Below are positions 11,834-24,239 of a DNA stretch of 64,000 nucleotides, in pieces. The DNA comes from Dreissena polymorpha (taxonomy: Eukaryota > Mollusca > Bivalvia > Myida > Dreissenidae): assembly GCF_020536995.1 (NCBI RefSeq), contig NC_068359.1:103655810-103719809 (forward strand), written 5' to 3'. A program made the translations under genes and the position numbers. Positions within the stretch are counted from its first letter, which is position 1. The number at the start of each line of letters is the position of its first letter. The notes under the pieces were generated by a model that saw only the letters and a program-made list of their open reading frames with translations, had not been told where the DNA came from and made no database searches.

Positions 11834-12885
11834 AAGTAGCAACTTATCGGCCTAAAAAGGGTTGTATCAGGCATTCACACCATGGTGTGGTTATAATAGG
11901 GATAGACAATTGCTATCCATAGATGTACTCATAGTAAATGCATTGCCCAATTCACTGCAAATGTACCATTATTCTGCTTATTATACCACCAAAGGTTCAA
12001 ATACGCACGTACAATCTGTAAAAATATTGTATACTAAACAACTGATTGCAGACACAATGATTTTACTGTCATAGTCTAAATTTTGTTGACGATTTGTCGA
12101 ATAAAACCAATGCCTGATGCGCGCAAATCGCGTAAACAATTTGCACTGTTGCTCTTGTACAACATTAATACAAAATGTATTAAATAAACAGTGACATGGC
12201 AATCGCAGGATTCATTTCAATAGTATCGTGTTTTTGTTAAAGCATACACAGAAACACGGCATTAAGAACAGTTCAGCTTCTTCATGGGTTGACTCAAATT
12301 CTTCGCAAAGACTTAGGCACTGATAGTAAATCTGTTGCTTATCATTTTTTTCGGCGTAGCTGTATATGCCAGCTTTTCACCTTAACCTGACCTTTGTAAG
12401 CGACCAATCAATTTGAATAGGAAATTGCCCGCCGGTAGGCTTGAAACTTTTCGCAGTAGAAAACGTGCAATCTACAAACAGATTTCTCATTAACATAAAA
12501 TGTTATTCCATCGACTTTCTATTTTTGGAAAGTATAGGGTATGAAAAGGGATACTAAAGCAACGATGTTAATTGCGTATTTAGCATAAAACATTTGTATC
12601 TTTAATGATAAGGTTTGAGAGATAGAGCAGGATAAAGCAGTTTCACACTCAATTCTCGACATCAATAAAGAGTGTGTGCCCCTTGTTATTTGGATAATGC
12701 CAACGTCAGAGCGTTTGTACTTAAAGTCTGTGTTTTAATATTTAGTCATTACTACGATATTGCATTTTGTGCACTCATACATTTTAGTTTATATAAGTAT
12801 TGTTGTTAAGTAACCTGATATACGCTTTGAAGAAAATATTTAAAATTGTTTCCGAAATTGACCGTTGAACACGTAAATGTTTAAA
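11834..12885. other. Intergenic DNA
   Basis: Nothing recognisable beyond short unsupported open frames on both strands around 11862-12202. Confidence 0.45.
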
Positions 12886-13513
12886 GCTTTAAACAAGCCG
12901 TCGTTCAAGCAGTGGAATTGTTACCTCACTTTAATGGATTGCATTCTAACCCGTAAGGTATCAAGGTCAGTTTGCGGTCAGTTACAGAAATCGTTATATA
13001 AACGCTATCGCGTAAACTTTATGCACTTGTTTTGATCAGAACGATACTAAATAAAGATATTCGGGGATATTATTATGGTATGTCCAGCATAGTTTTTAAT
13101 GTGTTTTCAACAATTGCATGATAAGGACCCATTTTCATTAATTTAATTAGAAATATTTAACCATTTAGACCAATTTATTAATCATGAGCGATGATTCACG
13201 ATACTATTAATAATGGGATAAAATACGATTGGAGTGTTGCCGGCTGACCTATATGCTTTCATTTATTTTCATGCTTCTTGTGTTTTTCTATTCTGTAAAT
13301 ATAGTTATCTGAGTAATAATATCTGAAAAAGCGAAATTAGCCACGAAATCTGACGCAACACCCCGTAATTGATTTGCGCGTGATGCAGCTAAGAACTGCG
13401 CAGAAAAAAAGGCATTCGCTATTTTTGATCTCATAGATATAACTTTTGATCGTTCATAAATACCGACCCCAATCAACGCCGTATATACATTTTTTGTAAA
13501 GATATTTCTTGTT
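12886..13513 (+). repeat. Dispersed repeat, copy 1 of an inverted pair
   Basis: This stretch of about 630 bp matches 35660-36294 in reverse complement along its length, with scattered substitutions and indels. Shared landmarks in order include AAACAAGCCGTCGTT, AAGGTCAGTTTGCGGTCAGT, ATTACGGGGTGTTGC in complement, and the end AAAGATATTTCTTGTTT. The same terminal block (AACAAGAAATATCTTTAAAAA) also occurs near 18510. No transposase is seen, so it is an interspersed repeat of unknown class. Confidence 0.75.
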
Positions 13514-13945
13514 TCACATTACTTCTATAAGATTTTGCAGTACAGAAATAAGTGATAAAAATAAGTAAATAGTCCAGAGAATTAACAGCTCAGTGCTTAA
13601 TCAGTATGTTACCATTGTTTTTAAATTTAAACTCTTTTCTTGGTAGACTATTGAAAGGAGTTGTTGCAGATTGCATGATTTAATAGACTTTAAGTTTTAT
13701 CAGATCGTATACACTCGCTTTAAGGACATTTAGCAGGGAAAGTTGGCAAATAGTAAAGGAGGAGTGGAGTAGATAATATGCTTCAGTGGAAAAAACAGGC
13801 CAAGGTCCACAACTCTACTAAAGCTCGTCGCGGCCGAAACACTCTACGCCATCAATCTCCATACATGTGATTCAGCTAAGAAAGTTTGAGCGAGATCCAT
13901 CCGATATTAAAAGAAAAGGAGAAAACGTAAGTTTCGGGTCTTACT
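13514..13945. other. Intergenic DNA
   Basis: It contains a right-type end of the TTTAAAGCGGGTATA family near 13702-13726, with no partner seen. Otherwise nothing is recognised. Confidence 0.4.
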
Positions 13946-16150
13946 AACAGAACAGAACAGAACAGATAATTTATTAAGACTTGCACATAGTGCATCGTCT
14001 TCATAATATGTGTACATAATATACAAAAGGTCTTGTGTCAACATGGTAATGACAATGTTAGCAATACATGTTTAATCTTATATATTCAAATAAATAAATT
14101 TCAGTCACAATATACATTTATAAAGTAGTAAGCAAAGGGGATGTAATCTAATATAATTACAATAACTTAATTTTCTATAACAGTATACATTTATAAACAA
14201 ACAAGCAATGAGGATGAACAAATATAATTCTATGACAGTAAACATTTATGAAGAAATAAGCAATGAAGATGAACAAAAAGACTATTGTGATCCTTCGACA
14301 ATATTAAAAAGAGTTTTTCGGAGAAACATAGCTTATTTGATGTATAAGGAAAGTTTGATAAGATCTTCTCTTTTACACGATTTCATAAGTTCTAAAAATT
14401 TTAGTATAGATGGATTTCTATGATATTTCGCCTTGTCGTACTTTTTTCTAACTGTTGTGAAACTTGAACAAACAAATACAAAATGGTATTCGTCTTCGAT
14501 GTCCCTTGTGTTACAGCAAAGGCAATACCTTTCTTCTCGCGGGATTCGATTTCTACCGAACCTCCCGGTTTGTATCCTTTAAAGATGTACCAGGAGTCTG
14601 AGTCGACTAAAATAAAATCGTAAGCTTCTAGGTATAATATCTAAATATGTTTCGTATTCAAAATTTAGTTTATATTCCTTATATTTTGTGGGAGCAGTGG
14701 TCTAATGGTAGGACGCTGGCTTAGGGATCGAGAGGTCCCGGGTTCGAATCCCGCCCTGACCACTGGAATTTCCTTGAGCAAGAAATTTATCCCACATCTG
14801 CTCCTCTCCACCCAGGTGTATAAATGGGTACCTGTGAGGGAAATAAGCCAATGTGCCGTGGCTGCATACTGCGCCAAGATGTTAATAGACGACTTGTGAC
14901 TCAGTGATCAGGGAAAACATGTAAAGCGCCCTTGAACGCACCCGCGAGTATGAAAAGGGCGCTATATAAATGTGGTATAAAAAAAATCCTTATATAGCTT
15001 CAAAACTGGACTCTGTAGCGACCTAAACCACTCTTGTTTAAAACAATCAATAACTCTATTTTTGAATTCACATAAAAACGTTTTTTCATTGATACAAGCG
15101 CATTTTTCGAAAACCAAAGTAAAACCATAATCATTCAAAAGTTTCTTTATATTTGTTACCCAGTTTTTATGACCTTTCTTACAATCTCTAAGTGCATCAT
15201 AATACACTGTGCGTAAAATAATGTTGTCACTATTTACCACTTTAAACCAATATTTCAACAATCGTACATATCTTTGAACATACAGCGGAAATCTACCAAG
15301 TTCACCGTAAACGCCTGCTGTACAAGTATTACTCCTAACCTGCAATATTCGTTTACAAAACTTAAGATGAATGCGCTCAATTTCTTTTGACTTCGTATAG
15401 CCCCATATTTCACATGCATAATTGCAGAATGATTTACCAATGAGATGTTCAATGTTTAGACCAAAATTTCCAGTATAGTAAAAAACACATCCTAAATAGT
15501 TAAAATCATTGACCACCTCGATGGGTTGGCTATTGTAGGTCCAAGTTTCCGAAGGAAGCAGTCCTCCACGTTTCCGAAACACCATAATCTTAGTTTTAGA
15601 AGTATTAACTTGAAGGCCCCATGTATCACAGTATGTGTACAAACAATTTAGATGGGCTCGTATTTCTTCCGGAGTTTTACCTACAATAGCCATATCATCT
15701 GCAAATAATAATAAAATCAAATCAATCTCATCAATATGTAAGCCAGACTGTATGTCACTTTGCAAAAATAATTCAAGGTCTTCGACGAAAAGAGAAAATA
15801 GGATAGGCGACATTACCTCACCTTGACGTAAACCAACAGCGTAATTGAAATAGTCTGAATAGTTAGAACACGATCTAACACATGATTTTACTTTTTCGTG
15901 CATGTCTTTTATGATTCTGAGTATTTTACCGCCTATACCTTGTTTATATAATTTTAAACAAAGTGCGTTACGAACTATGGAATCAAAACATTTCATCATG
16001 TCCACGTAAATGATATACAATCTTTTATTCTCGTTTAAAAATTTATGTACTAACGAATGAAGAATAAATATGGCGTCAACAGTCGAGCGCCCTTTTTGAA
16101 ATCCGAATTGTGCGTCCGAAATAGTATTACAGTCCGGACAGACACGTGTA
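13946..16150 (-). mobile_element. 5'-truncated non-LTR retrotransposon (LINE), minus strand
   Basis: The copy runs from a reverse transcriptase fragment at the high-coordinate end to a 3' tail of (TCTGT)n repeats (plus-strand AACAGAACAGAACAG at 13946-13965). It keeps the C-terminal cysteine cluster (YCLCCN...DIEDEYHF...VC in minus-strand frames near 14490-14560). A SINE splits it at 14685-14986. The 3' untranslated part (about 14111-14280) holds degenerate tandem repeats of roughly 55-75 bp. It is the same LINE family as the plus-strand copy at 21760-26210: both end with CFKQ...SPVL.LYK.F. Jockey/CR1-like clade is a guess. Confidence 0.88.
14685..14986 (+). mobile_element. tRNA-derived SINE inserted in the LINE
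   Basis: A tRNA-like head (about 14692-14765) has an A box (GTGGTCTAATGGTAGGACGC) and a B box (GGTTCGAATCC). A body and a tail with AAGGGCGCTATATAAATGTG and an A-run follow. Identical 9-bp duplications TCCTTATAT flank it (14676-14684 and 14987-14995), proving insertion into the older LINE. The tail resembles the V-SINE-like tails described in molluscs (for example RUDI), but I cannot confirm the subfamily. Confidence 0.88.
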
Positions 16151-16194
16151 ATGGTTAATGCCTCCCACTTTGGTTGGGCGCACACGTGTTTCAA
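14962..16194 (-). pseudogene. LINE reverse transcriptase domain fragment
   Basis: This is an open frame of 410 codons. Residues 26-45 (SDAQFGFQKGRSTVDAIF) and 63-71 (YVDMMKCFD, first catalytic Asp) begin the palm. RQGEVMSPILFSLF lies at 123-136 and the catalytic FADD at 164-167, followed by the thumb (TSKTKIMVFRKRGG). The C-terminal part ends in the LINE-specific region CFKQEWFRSLQSPVLKLYKDF-like before the SINE junction. The endonuclease and the N-terminal third of the RT are missing, consistent with 5' truncation during target-primed insertion. The first about 15 codons probably lie in flanking DNA. The frame is intact over the palm, so the copy is fairly young. Confidence 0.9.
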
Positions 16195-17469
16195 ATGAAT
16201 TCAAATAAACGTAGTTCGATCCATATTCATACTACCTGAAAAGCGAAGGGTTCAATCTACTTGATGGGTGAGTCATTATGCCACCTTGTCCCCTTCCATG
16301 ATAGATACAGTGCTATGTTGCTAATACGGCTACACATAGATTGTGTTCAAAACTGACAGTGTTCTCTCATATTTTGAATAAGCAGATTGTTTATCCGTTC
16401 TTTATCAATTTTTATTTTGCCTCTGGCATTTTATAATGAAGAGTAAAAATTAAACATTTTAAAACTCTCAAAAACTTAGGTTAACATCAATCACAGTCAA
16501 TGTCAAGCACTGATACAGTGAAAAGAGACTGAAATGAAACTCTGGTAAACATCAATCACAAAATGAATCAGATTCCAAACAAGACAGATACGAGTATTAA
16601 AAACATATCTTTTTTAATTTTATTTGATATTACATAATTGTTTGATGAAATCGTATTTCCCTACGGTCTTAGTTTAATTAATGCGGGGCTCCTTCATGTG
16701 GTATTGAACTCGGTGCAGTGATGCATCATACAAAAGCTTTATCTATATTTTGCTTACAGCTGACGATGTAATGGTTTCTTGAAATGGATTATCATACACC
16801 GAACATTCTGTCCCAAAAGATGAGTGTTCCTGCGTTGGTCTTGTCTATGCAGTGGGGGTTGCCGTCGTGATGGACGCGATGTACAGGATGTACCTGAGCG
16901 TGCTCGTGGACCAGGTATAATGAAAAAAATGCCGTGTGCAGTGTCGAAAGAAGGGTCACAAGGGATTAGATGAGCTTGAAAACAAGTGGCAAAGAGACTA
17001 TACATTGCCCTAATTTTGAGTTAGCGAATAACATTTCTTTGGTATGGTATAGACTTTATTGATAGTGTAAAGAAAAACTTCATTTTTTTGAAAGAAATGT
17101 TCAATTGTTCACACCTTTTAACGGGTGATAATGTAAAATAAACAACAAAACATTCTGGCTTAAACCAACGCAAATATGTATGTTTCAATTATAAGTTACC
17201 ATGACTGTCATCACACAACCCTACATGCAATTCAATTAGCAAAGTATAGGCACACATTTCCATTTCAATAGACCCCTTCACAATCGTAAATTATATCTCA
17301 ATTAATCTGCAATAATATCGAATCAGCGCTCTGGGACAGCACGTGTTTAGCGATTAATTTTAAAAGATACTATGTTCGATCAACAGATGAAAGCATGTTT
17401 AGACTTGAATATTCAGCCTAAGTGTTCGTAAATGGATACGTTTTTTTACAGTAACACCGTAATCATTAA
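16151..17469. other. Intergenic DNA with one GC-richer island
   Basis: Around 16820-16930 the sequence is GC-richer and open on the minus strand (frame 16754-17005), but the translation is Arg/Pro-rich and matches no family I know. It may be an exon fragment or a decayed retrocopy. The rest is AT-rich and unassigned. Confidence 0.35.
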
Positions 17470-17780
17470 CTCTTTCCGCTTAAAAGACCACGATACCTTG
17501 TGTGGCTTTATGGCGAACAGTGTATCTCATGACCAAACTTTGCGGATGCATAAGACCCATTTTCGCATGACACAGCCAATTTATACAATATCTTATTTTC
17601 CCATTCGTAAGAGTTTGTTAACATTTGCAGAAATCGCGGCTTAAGACATGTTGAAAGCATTAAATAAAAATATCAAAAAACAAACACGCAAAATAATGAT
17701 TATTTGCCACTTGGTTTTAATAGCGACAGCGAATTAAAATTATTGTAGGAAAAAATGCGTATTCTTTCCAAAAGAGAAGA
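17470..17780 (+). repeat. Dispersed repeat, copy 1 (pairs with 50830-51135)
   Basis: Collinear similarity to 50830-51135 runs from TCCGCTTA..GAC.ACGATAC through GCATAAGACCCATTTTCGCA to AGCGACAGCGAATTAAAA and ATGCGT...CTTTCC. A second collinear block follows at 20590-20880 (against 51780-52015). The two loci therefore share one long element, here expanded by later insertions. No protein is encoded. Confidence 0.65.
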
Positions 17781-17989
17781 AATATACTTGAACGTACCCG
17801 GGAATGTTTACGCTAAATCGGTCATTGTCGGCTATTTTATTTTTGTTAATGATGTTCACATTTTTGTCAATGTTCTGTTAAATGGCATATATATTGTCGA
17901 AACTCATACTCAAAAAGCATATGTTGTTGCATTTTTTTTAAGAGAAGATAAACAATACCGCGCTAAGGGTAATCGGTAGCGCGTTTTAC

Positions 17990-18545
17990 GACATCGGATT
18001 TTGGGCGGGAAAACAACTCCGGTGCAGTCTAATATCGACCGTGTACGTTTAAGTATATTTACCGTACCCGGGGTACATGTAAGTATACTTAAGAGTACCG
18101 GGGTGCATGTGAGTAGTAGCCGAGCCGACAATGACCAATCGAGCGAGAGGATTGATATAAAAGCATCTATTTAAGTTTATCTACAGCAACACAATTGTGT
18201 ATGTGGGTACAACAATTTTCGGTAGGAAAAAAATGGGTACGAAAATTTTGGGTACAAAAATTATGCCAAAAAATGGGTACGAAAAAAGATTTGGTTACGA
18301 AAACAAAATTGGGTACGAAAAAAACATTGGGTACGAAAAAATTTCGGGTACGAGCAAAAATTTTGGTACGAAAAAAAATTGGGTACGAAAAAAATTGGGT
18401 ACGAAAAATGTAGGGTACGAAAAAAAATTGGGGGTACGGGGAAATAGTACCCGTGGGGAACTTGATCCATTCAGCGAAACTGGGAGGCGGATTACATTCT
18501 CGATCAAATATAACAAGAAATATCTTTAAAAATATATTCGACGTG
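17990..18545. repeat. GGGTACGAAAAA minisatellite and its flanks
   Basis: From 18204 to about 18438 a unit of 15-20 bp built on GGGTACGAAAAAAATT is repeated about a dozen times with variable A-runs. Just upstream (18040-18120) are related GGGTACATGTAAGTATACTT blocks, and GGGTACGGGGAAATAGTACC closes the array as a partial palindrome. Open frames on both strands across it follow from the period and are not genes. The terminal block near 18510 is shared with the 12886 and 35660 repeats. Confidence 0.8.
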
Positions 18546-19729
18546 AATTTTCTGTACCACTTATCTTAAAAAACGTTCTGTTACAGTAAAAAGTTTGTGG
18601 GTTATAACATTACGTTTCAGCATATAAATTCAAAACTTGACATGCTCTTTAATTACACCATGCTCTTTAATTTCACATGTATATCATACCAAACTGTATA
18701 TTTCCTTATTTCCTTTCCTAAGTTAATGATGCTATGTGTACGGACGTGATTTCACATGCACATGTGCATGAACATATAATTTTTCTCTTTTGATTATTGT
18801 TTTTTTCTCTAATTCAATAAGCTTAGGCATTTTTGTTCGTTAAGTACGGCAATAATTTCATGATGATTCCCGAAAGTAAGTATGAGCACATAGTCGTAAG
18901 AGCACTTGAATACGTGAGTTCGCCCATGAACACATGGTAAGGTTAACTAAATCTCCGCGATATGACCTAATATGTGTTTAAAACAGCAAGCAATATCCAA
19001 CAAACGAATGAATTATCAAACAGTATGTGCACTGATGTGGCTTTGTAATTTCTGTTTGAAAAGTTTATTAAATATGCAAAATGAGAAAGCACGCAAAAGA
19101 GCGAGTTTCACAGATATCATGCGGCTATTATGCTGTTTATATACCATAGTCGCTACAACGTTTACAAATGGCAGGTTCGAAATAATTCGTTTTCTTTACA
19201 CTCGTGATCACGTTTAAAGTTAATTATACACGTTTTAATTCGCAATTTATTTACTGACTCACGACAAATGTCAAATACAATACAGAAAATGCATAGTTGT
19301 TTCCTTGATCTATAAACATATAATGTATTGAATATAACTGATTTAAAATTAACGTTTTCAAACTATTATTAAATCTTTTCCCCAGAATATGCTGTCCTAT
19401 TTATAGCTGAGCTTCCTATACCTTTATCAATGATAATCAGCGAGGTATGCCGATTAGAAAAATCGAGCTATCTCAATCGGACTGGCTCGGTCTTTTACAT
19501 AGGTCGCCATTGTGAAGATATTTTTCATGGTATGATAACTTAGACGAGCTGCTTCGCAGCATCGTCAAAAAACGGGGCTGATGCTTTTATAAGTACATGT
19601 ATGGCCCATCCTTAGTCAAATAATTACAGTAGACGTATTCTACCGATAAACATTGTATATTAATTATTATAGAGCATACTTTTCAATCAATTTGGAAAAA
19701 TTAAATAAATAAAGTAATATTACGGGTTC
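18546..19729. other. AT-rich intergenic DNA
   Basis: An open frame at 18972-19217 has no recognisable family. Nothing else is supported. Confidence 0.45.
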
Positions 19730-20380
19730 TGTAGTGGTGGTTTCGCGGGCCTCGTCGCGCTGGCCGGGCTTCCGAGCTCGCGATTCCTGAACGCTGGGCT
19801 GATTCTCGCGGAGCGCGGGTGAACGGCGGCTGTAGCCGGGTAGTGGTCTCGCGGGCACAGTCAGGCTACCGAGCTCGCGAGGCGTGATCGCCGGGCTGTC
19901 TCGCTCGAGACCCATGGGACCGTTTGTCTTGGCCTTTACCGCGGAAGCCCTACAGAACACGGCGGGCCGAGCCAGCATTCGCGACCGAAGGGCCTCGTCT
20001 CAGCCGATAATCTATCGGTGGCTGCGATTTCCGCGTATCGGCAAGGGCGACTGTCTCGATGAGCGGGTAGAACCCCGTTTGGGACGGAGCCGATGGAGAC
20101 GAAAGCATTCTTATATTATATGGTAGAACTAAAATGATTTTTGTTTCTCACGATGTGCCTAGTCTCCAAGGCAGTAGCTGATCGTCGCAGGCCGGTGTTC
20201 GAGAGCAGGGACCTAGGACCAGGGCATTCCAAGCCTGGGGACCACTTGGCGAAGGCATAAAGCTCGACCGCAGAAGGGGCTCGCACCCGGCTAGCGAAGA
20301 AACCCGCATAAAAGTTCCGTTATACGCCGTAAATTTCCGTAGTCGTCCATAGCATTGCGGGACGACTGTCACTGGACATC
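19730..20380. other. Isolated GC-rich island of unknown nature
   Basis: About 650 bp are clearly GC- and CpG-rich inside very AT-rich DNA. Two related blocks (TCGCGGGC..CCGAGCTCGCGA, near 19740 and 19848) lie about 107 bp apart, indicating a diverged internal duplication. Both strands have open frames (for example 19667-19978 minus and 19884-20126 plus), as expected for GC-rich DNA, and the translations match no family I know. Possible explanations are a CpG island or promoter, a decayed repeat, or DNA captured from a GC-rich source. Confidence 0.45.
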
Positions 20381-20589
20381 ATTGTATAATGCAGATTGTA
20401 TGATGCTTTGTGTTTGGATAAAACTCACAACTTGCCATCGTTAAACCAACATACACATACCCAGCATGCAATTAACGAAACCGATTGTTGCATATTTACG
20501 CATGAATGATACTATTAAGCCGAATGTAAAAAAGACATTCGTTATCAGGAAAGATTTAAGTGTCATCAAGCATGAACAGGTGTCTTCAT

Positions 20590-20880
20590 TCGAATTGGGA
20601 GTATTATCTAGAATCACGACACAGTCATAAAAAAGGATGTTATTTTTACTTAAATACCGTTACCACATTTTCACAGTTTGAAAATCGCACATTTTTATCA
20701 GTGAACGTCACGCGCCGATATTCTATGCTAACAAATGTAGCATATTCACATATACCATTTCCAACCGATTCATAAATTACACAAATATAAATCCAAAATA
20801 TGATAACACTGTTAAAAAAGATGATGGATATTATGTGTTTTCCTTGTTCCTAAGCCCTTATTCCTTATTCGAATAACGAA
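20590..20880 (+). repeat. Dispersed repeat, second block of copy 1
   Basis: This block is similar to 51780-52015 through the shared core TCAGTGAACGTCACGCGCCG, then ACAAATGTAGCATATTCACA-like sequence and the end TTGTTCCTA. It follows the 17470-17780 block in the same order and strand as at the second locus. Confidence 0.6.
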
Positions 20881-21759
20881 TATGGAAAATTGCCTTATTC
20901 CTAATTCAAGCTAAACATATTTTATATAAGTTTTTTTTATATTAATAACACATACAATTCTAAAGTTAATAATAGAAAAAAAATCATCAATTAATTCACG
21001 AGTATAGAATAAAGAAACAGTTCGAAAGTACTCATTGTATACACATATGTAAGTGTTACATCGACACAGCTGTTTACTGTGTTTATTAAACATGATATCA
21101 ATAATGTTAATATTAAAATCTATAAATCTTGTCCATATCATTAATAAACGATGTTACACTAATATATGTGTATACCCTTAGTAGTTTCGAAATACAAATG
21201 TATCATCAAATTTCCAACTCCCTAATTTTATAACGTATGATTTTCTCTGTTTCTTGCAATATTTATAAAATTAAAATAGCATCATCTCAAAAATGTATTT
21301 TCTTGTAACTAAATGACAAATATGCGCATGTAAGTTAAAAAAATATCGTTGTGATGATGATGATGATGATGATATTATTAATTATGCATACTATGATATT
21401 AATGACTACATCATTATTTACCTTTATATATATCGTATTGTAATATAGATGTATGTTGAACAAGGCGTATTCCGGAAATCAGCCATGTCTCATTTCATTG
21501 GTTTACTCACCTTATGCTTCGTGCCATAATTTTCCTCAACCATATGTTAACGCGGTCACGAATGAACGCATCTTTTATGAAGTGTTTTAGTCTATACATT
21601 TAGCTTTGTAAAGTGGATATTTTCATTTTATGTTTGAAAATTATGTCCTTTATGAGATATAATTCCAAAAAAATCAGGAAAATACACGAAAAGAGCGTTA
21701 GAGATGTGAAACTAGTGGCGGTGTTACGATCAAAAGCAAAACGGGTAAACAAAGAGGTC
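20881..21759. other. AT-rich intergenic DNA with a GAT microsatellite
   Basis: A short (GAT)n run lies at about 21354-21372. No gene was recognised. Confidence 0.5.
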
Positions 21760-22065
21760 CATCAGATGACCAGGACACATCATTAAGTGGCTCACTTGAC
21801 CAAGGTAACTATGTGCTGTGATACAGATCGTAGTAAGCCTGTTGATTCGGTTGATGCTTGTGAGGTGTTTGTTGCTGGTGGTGACAGTGAAGTTCATGGT
21901 AAAATGGCGAGCGAAGGGGGCAACCTTCCATCAACATTCCGGTTAAGACAATATAGTTGCTCGTTGAGCGCATAAGTTGTATTGAACAGAGTCTAGATGG
22001 AATTCAGTAGTGTGAAAAGAAAGTCACATACTTTGAAAAAGAAATGATAAAAGTGTGGATAACGA

Positions 22066-22640
22066 TTGAGGATTTTTTATGCTAAGGCTACAGAGGAGCG
22101 GGTAAGCCAACTGGAAAACAGAGTAGAATTTGTGTTCTACCCTGATGACCACTACGGTGCGCGATCAGGCGAGGCAGCGCGACGAGCTACAGGAGGTAAC
22201 CTACCTTCAGTCTCAGTCGATGAGAAATATAACCTCATCTTTACCAACATCCCTGAAGATAATTCCTACGGAAATGAACAAGCGGAAGTGTCCAAACGGA
22301 AGCTGAAGGAGCATATGCAGTCAGCCCTTAAAATTTCGAGGGACATTGTGGACTTCGGAACGTGTTCACCGATCACCTGGTCATCCGATATCCTGAACAA
22401 AATAGGAATATTATTGCAAAGTTCACTTTTTTTCCAGGATCGCGAGCATGTTCGTCAGGAATGGAAACAATTCAATGGAACAAGATACTCCATGTTTGAA
22501 TAATTTCCTAAGGCTGTATCTGACAAGCGCCGGAAACGTGTAAGGCATATGGAAGACGCTAGGGAAAAGGGAAAGCGTTCTTGGCTAGTGTACGATGCCC
22601 TATATATGAACAGTAAATCGGTAAGGGACTGGGGGGGGGC
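22066..22640 (+). pseudogene. LINE ORF1-like remnant
   Basis: The frame from 22066 gives a possible short coiled coil (ATEERVSQLENRVE), then NLIFTNIPED, the usual start of the RRM-like core in L1/CR1-type ORF1 proteins. FFQDREHVRQEWKQFNGTRY, FPKAVSDKRRKRVRHMEDAR and LVYDALYMNSKSV follow, the last matching the basic C-terminal ORF1 block. A stop after MFE at 22501-22503 interrupts it; the same frame resumes directly. It would encode a nucleic-acid chaperone in an active element. The homology is judged by pattern only. Confidence 0.72.
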
Positions 22641-22783
22641 GCCGGGGATGAGCTCACAGTTCTCTAGTGGAACGTTCATGGACTTTCAAAAGAGAAACAT
22701 CAATCATATTACTTTGTAAACAGCTCAGCTTCTTCTGACAATTTCTTTCTGTATGAATCATATACTAACTCTGATAGCAGTAT

Positions 22784-22967
22784 GAGATCGCCGTGGCGTA
22801 GTGGATATGGTGTCCGCCTAGCGATCGGGAGGTAACGGGTTCGATTCCCACTGTGGGAGTGTTCTTTAGATCTCCCCCATAGACCATAGACACCAAGGAG
22901 AGAGCGTTTCACATAAGCTTAGGCTTGTTATGCAATCGAGCTTAAATAAATAGGTTTAAAAAAAATA
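22784..22967 (+). mobile_element. tRNA-derived SINE inserted in the LINE
   Basis: The head has an A box (TGGCGTAGTGGATATGG) and a B box (GGGTTCGATTCC), then a body ending in an A-rich tail. Identical 10-bp duplications ATAGCAGTAT flank it (22774-22783 and 22968-22977). A relative with the same head lies at 34769-34905 in an intron of the HSPA12-like gene. This is a different SINE family from the one at 14685. Confidence 0.88.
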
Positions 22968-24239
22968 ATAGCAGTATTTCTTTTAATGGTCATAAATCAC
23001 ACACTTTTGGTAACTATGTTTGAAAAACCGTAGAGCTAGAAGCAATAAGCAGAGGAATTAATTTTTTTGTAAAACGATCATTATTATTATTATTATTATT
23101 ATTATTTGGATTACATTAGATCACCTGTTTTTTTATACTGTTGAAGATGTCTATTTGGGGTGAAGAATCTCTGGCTTATAATTTTATAAATATTGATTTG
23201 TTTGAAACAATTGCTTATGATATTTCTGTATTTAATTCGATATGATGTGTACTTTTATGTTGTGATTTATACAGTAGGATTGGACATAAATGCGATTATG
23301 TCCATTATGATTGTATAAATAATACATTTGATAACCCTGACCATAATCCCGATTGAACACCCGCACGGGCCTCAGTTGATAATGTTCGAAATAGTCAAGG
23401 AATTAAATTGGTAGATCTGTAAAAATCTTCGTCGATGCCTATTTCGAATGGGGGCCTATATTTAATTCTATTAACTACACGTTTTGTTTGGATAACGGTT
23501 GTTCTATTATTTATTATTATTTAAATGAATTAGCGGCATTTTTCTCTAATAAAATGATTTTCCTACTGAACCATGTAATGAATGGACTGACTACGCACCG
23601 TTGCGCTTTTCAGAAGCATGCCCCAAACCTGATCAGAATGATAATCCACAGAACGATATTAAATGCTAGTGGAGCGATAAAAACGCCCTTCCATTCAGGC
23701 TTACCACGTTTTAACAATATTGTCCAAAATATTATGATTTATTACGTATTGATTCTATTAATTAAACAGTTGAATATTTTTTCTGATATTATTAGATCCG
23801 TGGCTAATCCATTGTTTTTATGTTCTATTTTGTCACTAATAAGATTCACCGCCCCCCCCCCCCCAAAAAAAAAACGACAAAAAATAATACTGTTTTAAAA
23901 AAGCAGATTGGTTTAATGATGACTGATACTATGCGCAAAAATATTACTTGCAAGCACTGAACCTTTTCGGTTCCGACCAAAATAACGCAAATGTAGTACT
24001 CTTACTGGAGCAAAATCTTACAAAAAAAAACTTACGGAAATATAAAAGTAACAGTTATAGGGACAAATAAAAGAAATTGAACTTCTGAAAAAAATCTAAA
24101 CCAAAGGAATTTTGGAAATATCATAAAAGTCATCAAATATCTGACAATGCTGGCATTTTATTGAGACATTTAAAGAATACATTGCCAATGTAAGCAATTA
24201 CTTGTTTAATTGTTACAACCAAGAATATTTTTGTAGACA

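Noticed and set aside
18197-18529. Lys/Gly/Tyr-rich repeat protein
   Set aside because: Translation of the GGGTACGAAAAA minisatellite; the unit length varies, so the frame is not conserved.
19667-20126. Protein genes in the GC-rich island
   Set aside because: Open frames on both strands are expected from GC-rich composition; there is no recognisable domain and low-complexity Arg/Pro content.
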